Shown in pieces: positions 5,303 to 7,168 of a stretch of DNA of 7,168 nt (positions are counted from its first letter, which is position 1; the number at the start of each line of letters is the position of its first letter). The stretch is taken from contig JAOPZU010000457.1 of NCBI GenBank assembly GCA_025963955.1, forward strand, positions 1-7,168, in the 5' to 3' direction. Under the pieces are notes generated by a model. It saw nothing but the letters and a program-made list of their open reading frames with translations, did no database searches and was not told where the DNA came from. The position numbers were made by a program, and so were the translations under genes. This DNA is from Solirubrobacterales bacterium. Lineage in GTDB: Bacteria > Actinomycetota > Thermoleophilia > Solirubrobacterales > Solirubrobacteraceae.

Positions 5303-6223
5303 CTACGCCACCCGCCAGAGCGCGTCGTCGCCGAGCGGCAGCCGGACGGCCTCGCCTGCGGCGACCGCGTCGATCAGTGACTCCTCGGTGCCGCCCGTGT
5401 CCGCCGCGGTCAGGTGCGGCGCCATGATCGCGGCGACCTCGGCGGTGGTCAGCCCGTGCGGGAAGGCCTGCAGGACCTCGAGCGCCGTCGCGGCCGGCGG
5501 CCGGCGCGTCAGCGACACGTCGAGGTTCGCGATGCACACGTCGTACGCCTCCAGCGGCTGGAAGCCGCCGGCCTCCAGGGAGCGCCCGTCCGCGTGCGTC
5601 AGCTGCAGCGACGGCGCGGTGAAGCGCACGGGGCCGTCGGTCTGGGCCGCCTTGCCCTGGAACTCCGTCGGGCCGCCCGCGGCGCTCCGCGTCCGGGCGC
5701 GGTCCTCCTGATAGGCCGCCTCGGTCCGCGGGTCGTCGAGCTCGGCGAGGACCAGCTCGGCGTCCAGACCGGGCACCCGGGCCAGCGCCGCGCCGATGCC
5801 CTCGGGCGTGTCGAAGAGCTCCGTCGTGCAGAACTGGGTGAACTGCAGCGCGCGGAACACCGCGTACTCCAGCTCGGGCGCGAGCAGCCGGGTGGCCACG
5901 ATCGCCCGGCAGGCGCGGCCCGTCGCCACCACCCGCGAGCGCGGCGCCGTCGCGAACGGCATCCCGAACCGCCGGAAGGACAGGTAGCCCTTGGCCTGGC
6001 GGTCCGGCGTGTAGCCCCGGTCCACGTACAGCTGCGGGTCCTCCGCGAGGCCGATCATCACGAGGTCCCACCGGAGCTGGGCGCCGTAGCGCCACGCCAG
6101 CGCGGCCAGAGCCGGAGAGGCGGAGTACGCCCACGGGCAGCCCGGGTCGGAGTAGTGGGTGACGGTGATGACGGGCGGGGACACAGCGGCGCTCATACCC
6201 GTGATCGTTGCATAGACAACCAC
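5303..6223 (-). CDS. DsbA-family thioredoxin-fold protein (single-cysteine CPWA motif)
   Basis: 306 residues. HYSDPGCPWAYSASPAL at about 23-39 is the first strand and active-site turn of the DsbA/FrnE superfamily, but the motif is C-P-W-A (C29), lacking the second cysteine of CxxC. It therefore cannot form the usual internal disulfide and is more likely a monothiol reductase, an isomerase or glutathione-transferase-like enzyme, or a non-catalytic member. FTAPSLQLTHADGRSLEAGGFQPLEAY at about 201-227 holds the expected cis-proline loop and final strands. The last 55 residues (GLTTAEVAAIMAPHL to WRVA) look like an added small helical, possibly winged-helix-like, unit. No signal peptide. GTG 6223 is chosen because GGGAGGGGG lies five bases upstream; an ATG at 6196 would remove nine residues but lacks a good site. 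It sits 36 bp downstream of efeB and abuts the peptidase gene. Confidence 0.82.
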   Translation of the reverse strand: MVVYATITGMSAAVSPPVITVTHYSDPGCPWAYSASPALAALAWRYGAQLRWDLVMIGLAEDPQLYVDRGYTPDRQAKGYLSFRRFGMPFATAPRSRVVATGRACRAIVATRLLAPELEYAVFRALQFTQFCTTELFDTPEGIGAALARVPGLDAELVLAELDDPRTEAAYQEDRARTRSAAGGPTEFQGKAAQTDGPVRFTAPSLQLTHADGRSLEAGGFQPLEAYDVCIANLDVSLTRRPPAATALEVLQAFPHGLTTAEVAAIMAPHLTAADTGGTEESLIDAVAAGEAVRLPLGDDALWRVA

Positions 6224-6228
6224 GGATT

Positions 6229-6237
6229 CCCCCTCCC
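6229..6237 (-). promoter_or_regulatory. Strong ribosome binding site deciding the DsbA-like start
   Basis: The minus strand reads GGGAGGGGG, ending five bases before the GTG at 6223. It is the clearest Shine-Dalgarno among the genes here and favours GTG 6223 over the ATG at 6196. A palindrome GTTG-CATAGA-CAAC at 6207-6220 would then lie in the first codons. Confidence 0.6.
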
Positions 6238-6259
6238 GCGCGGCTCCTCGCGCCGTCGC

Positions 6260-7168
6260 TCAGGCCCGGAACAGGCCGTCGCCGACGAAGCGTCCCGACC
6301 GGTCCGGGACGCCCGGCGGCACCGCGAAGACCGCACTTGAGACGTGCTTGATGTACTCGTTCAGCGCGTCGTGGGCGCCCAGCCGGTTCTGCAGCGGGAC
6401 GAACTGCCGGTGCGGGTCCTGCATGAACGCGAGGAAGAAGAGGCCGGCGTCGAGCTGGCCGAGCTGCGGGTCGAAGCCGTCGGTGAAGCTGTAGCCGCGG
6501 CGCAGGACGCGGACGCCGTCGTTCGACGCGGGGGCGGCGAGGCGCACGTGCGCGTCGACGGGGATCAGCGGCCGGCCGGCGGCGTCCCGGCGGTGGAGCG
6601 GCAGCGCCTCCCGCTCCCGCGTCCCGCCGAGCGGCGCCCCGCTTGCCTTCGCCCGGCCGATCGTCGCCTCCTGATCGGCGAGCGACGCGCGGTCCCAGAC
6701 CTCGATGAGCATCCGGATGCGGCGTGAGACGAGGTAGCTGCCGCCGGTCATCCAGGCCGCGCCGGCGTCCGCCGGGTCGTGCCAGACGTGGCGGCCGAGG
6801 ACCGTTGCGCCCTCCTCGGCGGTGATGTTGCTGGTCCCGTCCTTGAAGCCCATGAGGTTGCGCGGGGTCTCCTGCTCGCGGCTCGTGGAGGACGTGCGCC
6901 CGAAGCCGAGCTGGCTCCAGCGCATGACGGCCACCCCGCGTGCGGCCCGCGCCAGGTTGCGCACGGCGTGGAAGGCGACCTGCGGGTCGTCGGCGCAGGC
7001 CTGGACGCAGAGGTCACCGCCGCAGAGCTCGGGCCGCAGCTCGTCTCCGGGCAGGGCGGGCAGCGCGCGCAGCGCGACGGGGCGCCGGGACGCGAGGCCG
7101 AGCCGGTCCCGCCCGTCCGCGTCCGCGAACAGGCCGGGGCCAAGCCCGATCGTCACGGTCAGCCGGCT
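6260..7168 (-). CDS. efeB: EfeB-like DyP-type haem peroxidase / deferrochelatase (5' end beyond window)
   Basis: The C-terminal 302 residues of a dye-decolourising peroxidase of the EfeB class, which binds haem b and uses peroxide. EfeB proteins are exported by the Tat system and serve the EfeUO iron-uptake system, with reports of iron removal from haem. The frame is open to the right edge (SRLTVTIGLGPGLF), so the GTG at 7156 is an internal codon, not the start. Hallmarks: NLMGFKDGTSN with the distal aspartate (codon 6839-6841), GGSYLVSRRIRMLIEVWDRASLADQEATIGRAKASGAPLGG, IPVDAHVRLA with the likely proximal haem histidine (6548-6550), and RVLRRGYSF with the distal arginine (about 6497-6502). 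The closing GQLDAGLFFLAFMQDPHRQFVPLQNRL and DALNEYIKH are also typical. A Tat signal would lie outside the window. The 3' neighbours are the DsbA-like and peptidase genes; efeO and efeU would be expected upstream if this is a standard efe operon. Confidence 0.93.
   Translation of the reverse strand, partial: SRLTVTIGLGPGLFADADGRDRLGLASRRPVALRALPALPGDELRPELCGGDLCVQACADDPQVAFHAVRNLARAARGVAVMRWSQLGFGRTSSTSREQETPRNLMGFKDGTSNITAEEGATVLGRHVWHDPADAGAAWMTGGSYLVSRRIRMLIEVWDRASLADQEATIGRAKASGAPLGGTREREALPLHRRDAAGRPLIPVDAHVRLAAPASNDGVRVLRRGYSFTDGFDPQLGQLDAGLFFLAFMQDPHRQFVPLQNRLGAHDALNEYIKHVSSAVFAVPPGVPDRSGRFVGDGLFRA

Noticed and set aside
4812..6134. 440-codon minus-strand frame overlapping the DsbA-like and peptidase genes
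   Set aside because: Arginine/proline/glycine-rich translation in a shifted frame across two genes with recognisable motifs.
6238..6253. GCGCG-GCTCCT-CGCGC hairpin between efeB and the DsbA-like gene as a terminator
   Set aside because: Only a 5-bp stem, no T-run, and it overlaps the approach to a strong ribosome binding site in a tight gene pair.
5414..6340. 308-codon plus-strand frame across the DsbA-like gene
   Set aside because: Antisense shadow with no domain; it crosses the intergenic gap before efeB.

Overview
The window is very GC-rich, with strong G/C bias at third codon positions and several GTG starts, so it comes from a high-GC actinobacterial-type chromosome. A nuclease of the fused AbiEi/DUF559 kind, an actinobacterial-type EfeB and a solo acyl-CoA dehydrogenase would suit Thermoleophilia (Solirubrobacter, Conexibacter or Patulibacter relatives). 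That placement is an inference from protein style, not something the bases prove.

Layout, left to right. Bases 1-236 hold no certain gene; a minus-strand gene probably starts here and runs off the left edge, behind a small palindrome that looks like an operator. murB (237-1322, +) makes UDP-MurNAc for peptidoglycan. It converges, with a 6-bp gap, on a minimal AraC-type regulator (1329-1751, -). Upstream of that regulator on the same strand is an acyl-CoA dehydrogenase (1872-3128, -). Its start has a TANNNT box exactly six bases from the ATG, suggesting a leaderless mRNA, and a 14-bp TetR-style palindrome sits just upstream of the box.

The most unusual part is 3216-4225. A single plus-strand gene encodes an AbiEi-like winged-helix domain fused to a DUF559/Vsr-like nuclease domain. 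It is bracketed by two copies of a 49-bp direct repeat (44/49 identical), and each copy is itself a long hairpin with a 9-nt loop. The left copy lies within the first codons; the right copy covers the stop codon. The two copies are read in different frames, so the conservation is at the DNA or RNA level. This looks like a nuclease gene carried between hairpin ends: a candidate mobile or selfish element.

From 4229 to the right edge there is a minus-strand run of three genes in transcription order: an EfeB/DyP-type haem peroxidase (partial), a DsbA-fold thioredoxin-like protein with a single-cysteine CPWA motif, and a zinc-ribbon plus HExxH metallopeptidase. The last two are joined with no intervening base (TAG directly followed by ATG), so they are very probably co-translated. 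A shared job in redox, haem/iron or envelope processes is possible but not shown by the sequence.
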